Positions 62,330 to 64,000 of a DNA stretch of 64,000 nucleotides are shown piece by piece. The position numbers and the translations under genes were made by a program. Under the pieces are notes generated by a model. It was not told the DNA's origin. It ran no database searches and was given only the letters and a program-made list of their open reading frames with translations. Source of the DNA: SZUA-186 sp039714155 (GTDB taxonomy: Bacteria; Pseudomonadota; Gammaproteobacteria; UBA9214); contig JBDLJX010000001.1 in the NCBI GenBank assembly GCA_039714155.1, positions 1 through 64,000 on the forward strand. Direction: 5' to 3'. How positions within the stretch are numbered: the first letter of the stretch is position 1; every line of letters starts with the position of its first letter.

Positions 62330-63139
62330 ATGACCGAACTCCCGCTGTTGATCGAGCCCGAAACCCTGGAATCAGTCATGGGTACCGATAATATCCTGAT
62401 CGTTGACCTGTCCAAATCCAGCACCTACCGCAAGCTGCACATCCCGGGTGCTGTATGGCTCGACTATTCGCAGATCATCGCTGTCAACAAACCGGTCATG
62501 GGGTTGCTGCCGGATTACGACAAGCTGCAGCGGCTATTTTCCGCTATCGGCATCGGCCCGGATACCCATGTCATCGCCTGTGATGACGAAGGTGGTGGCA
62601 AGGCAGCGCGGTTGTTGTGGACACTGGAATGTGCCGGACATCGGCACATGTCATTGCTGAATGGCGGCCTGCATGCCTGGGCCAACGAAGGCCACGCCTG
62701 TAACGATGCGCCTGTGACACCGGTGGCAGCGGATTTCCGGGTTACACACAATACTTCACCCTGCGCTGACAGCGATTACATACGCGAGCGTCTCGATGAT
62801 GACAACATCGCCCTGCTGGATGTCCGCAGCCCGGCGGAATTTGATGGCAGCAAGAAATTTGCCGAGCGTGGCGGCCACATCCCCGGTGCCATGAACATGG
62901 AATGGACCCATGCCATGGACCAGTCACGCAACCTGCGTTTCAAACCGGATGACGAACTTAATGCCATGCTGGCGGAACTCGGTATCACCCCGGACAAGGA
63001 AATCATCACCTACTGCCAGACCCATCACCGTTCGGCGCATACCTACGTCGTGCTGAAACACCTGGGCTTCCCGCAGGTCAGGGGTTACCCGGGTTCCTGG
63101 TCGGACTGGGGCAACAATCCGGACCTGCCGGTCGAATAA
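62330..63139 (+). CDS. rhdA: Thiosulfate sulfurtransferase RhdA (tandem rhodanese)
   Basis: It moves sulfane sulfur from thiosulfate to cyanide or another thiol acceptor. The 269 residues have two rhodanese domains: an inactive N-terminal one and a catalytic one with the loop CQTHHRS, the same as in Azotobacter RhdA and unlike the CGSGVTA loop of 3-mercaptopyruvate sulfurtransferase. I start at ATG 62330, two bases past glcF's stop; a TTG at 62324 would overlap it. The tight spacing suggests one transcript with glcDEF. Confidence 0.92.
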   Translation: MTELPLLIEPETLESVMGTDNILIVDLSKSSTYRKLHIPGAVWLDYSQIIAVNKPVMGLLPDYDKLQRLFSAIGIGPDTHVIACDDEGGGKAARLLWTLECAGHRHMSLLNGGLHAWANEGHACNDAPVTPVAADFRVTHNTSPCADSDYIRERLDDDNIALLDVRSPAEFDGSKKFAERGGHIPGAMNMEWTHAMDQSRNLRFKPDDELNAMLAELGITPDKEIITYCQTHHRSAHTYVVLKHLGFPQVRGYPGSWSDWGNNPDLPVE

Positions 63140-63519
63140 ACCAAGGAGAACGGCCAGACAGACCGCCACTACGGTTAATTGCTTTTTAAAACATGAGATA
63201 TCTTCTTATCCTATCAACTTGTATTTACCTGTGATCACACGCACGAGTGCATATATGCATACCCTAACCGGCATTTCGCCAAAAGATTGGCGAAAGTTGC
63301 ATGCCATTTATATCTATTTGTTTATTTACAATTAATTAGCAGATTTTATGGTTTCAGAAATGCCCAAATGAGTAAAGTTCTTAATAACGAATTCTGGCAA
63401 ACCTTACAAATCATAAATATGGCAGCAGATGCAGGACTAATGAAGTACAGCCCAGGATTATCGGGTAAGCCGGTTTGTCTGTCGTTGAGCTTCACAAGCC
63501 CGGCCCAACCTGCCGCTGC
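63140..63519. other. AT-rich intergenic region between rhdA and orn
   Basis: About 380 bp with no recognised gene, between convergent rhdA and orn. It contains a small hairpin (tttcgcca/tggcgaaa, 63274-63294) and a tgcatatatgca palindrome (63248-63259). A plus-strand frame of about 86 codons through it has no family similarity or start signal. No clear intrinsic terminator for either flanking gene is seen. Confidence 0.5.
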
Positions 63520-64000
63520 TTACAGCTTGAAGAAATGCTCGCGGTAATGTAGCAGTTCCCGGATCGAATCCCGGGTGTCATCCAGCGCCAGGTGCGAACT
63601 GTCCTTCTTGAAGCCCCTGGCCACATCCGGCGCCCAGCGCATCGCCAGTTCTTTCACTGCACTGACATCCAGATTGCGGTAATGGAAGAAGCGCTCCAGC
63701 TCGGGCATGCAGCGCGCCATAAAACGCCGGTCCTGGCAGATGCTGTTACCACACATGGGTGACTTGTTCGCCGGGACGTACTGTGAAAGGAAGTCCAGTG
63801 TCCGCTGTTCGGCCTGCCGCTCGGTAATGGCACTTTTCCTGACTCGCTCGGTCAGGCCGGAATTACCGTGCTGGCGGGTATTCCATTCATCCATGCCATT
63901 GAGTATCCCGTCCGACTGGTGAATCGCCAGCATCGGTCCCTCGGCAAGGATATTCAGCTTGCTATCGGTAACGATCGTGGCAATTTCAATGATGTAATCA
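63520..64000 (-). CDS. orn: Oligoribonuclease (5' end beyond the window)
   Basis: A DEDDh 3'-5' exoribonuclease that removes 2-5 nt RNAs and pGpG. About 160 residues are visible; the reading frame continues past 63933 through IIEIATIVTDSKLNILAEGP to the window edge, so the N-terminal DxE motif lies outside. Visible motifs include GNSICQDRRFMARCMPELERFFHYRNLDVSAVKELAMRW and HLALDDTRDSIRELLHYREHFF (late catalytic His and Asp). Confidence 0.95.
   Translation of the reverse strand, partial: DYIIEIATIVTDSKLNILAEGPMLAIHQSDGILNGMDEWNTRQHGNSGLTERVRKSAITERQAEQRTLDFLSQYVPANKSPMCGNSICQDRRFMARCMPELERFFHYRNLDVSAVKELAMRWAPDVARGFKKDSSHLALDDTRDSIRELLHYREHFFKL

Noticed and set aside
63287..63547. Plus-strand 86-codon frame overlapping the orn 3' end
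   Set aside because: It runs into the convergent orn gene, has no family similarity and no good start signal.

Overview
This window is a run of chromosomal core genes from a gammaproteobacterium outside the Enterobacterales. The neighbourhoods say so: rpsP-rimM-trmD-rplS beside ffh and ypjD; rpsF-rpsR-DUF2232-rplI-dnaB-alr near radA; nnrD-tsaE-amiB-mutL-miaA-hfq-hflX-hflK-hflC-hisZ-purA with rnr-rlmB; rsmI/lpoA-yraN-dolP; rlmN-pilF-rodZ-hisS-yfgM-bamB-der; and an isc operon. DNA is moderately GC-rich and most genes lie on the minus strand. There is no rRNA, phage, transposase or CRISPR array. A glycolate oxidase (glcDEF) plus malyl-CoA lyase and malate-CoA ligase hint at C2 (glycolate/glyoxylate) metabolism. 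That would fit an autotroph such as a sulfur oxidiser, or a C1 user, but nothing here proves either.

Layout. 0.1-5 kb: ogt, the S16/L19 operon and ffh (minus). 5.1-9.4 kb: ypjD, a CorC-type protein, a small coupled ORF, msrB and an FHA-like/PilZ protein (plus). 9.7-20.3 kb: radA, a small HMA-like protein, alr, dnaB, rplI, DUF2232, rpsR, rpsF, rlmB and rnr (minus). At 20.4 kb there is a tRNA-Leu(CAG) with its own promoter. 21-34.7 kb: purA back to nnrD. 35-40.5 kb: queG, rsmI, lpoA, yraN and dolP. 40.8-49 kb: an OmpA-type lipoprotein, der, bamB, yfgM, hisS, a short rodZ, pilF, rlmN and ndk. 49.3-52.3 kb: mclA-mtkA-mtkB. 52.6-57.8 kb: iscR-iscS-iscA-hscB-hscA-fdx-iscX without iscU. 58.5-63.1 kb: glcDEF-rhdA (plus). 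The right edge cuts orn.

How parts work together. GlcDEF would oxidise glycolate to glyoxylate. MclA can condense glyoxylate with acetyl-CoA to malyl-CoA, and MtkAB can interconvert malyl-CoA and malate with ATP recovery, giving a possible glyoxylate salvage route. The isc operon would be controlled by IscR at a visible upstream box, but its scaffold gene iscU is absent from its usual place.

The least ordinary content is between genes. Several families of long, nested inverted repeats occupy many of the larger intergenic gaps. In one family, two copies have inner arms that differ in sequence yet both pair perfectly. In another, three copies share a spaced core. A short TACNTCCCTGTA core recurs in four otherwise different elements, and a 147-bp element is present twice with only a few differences.
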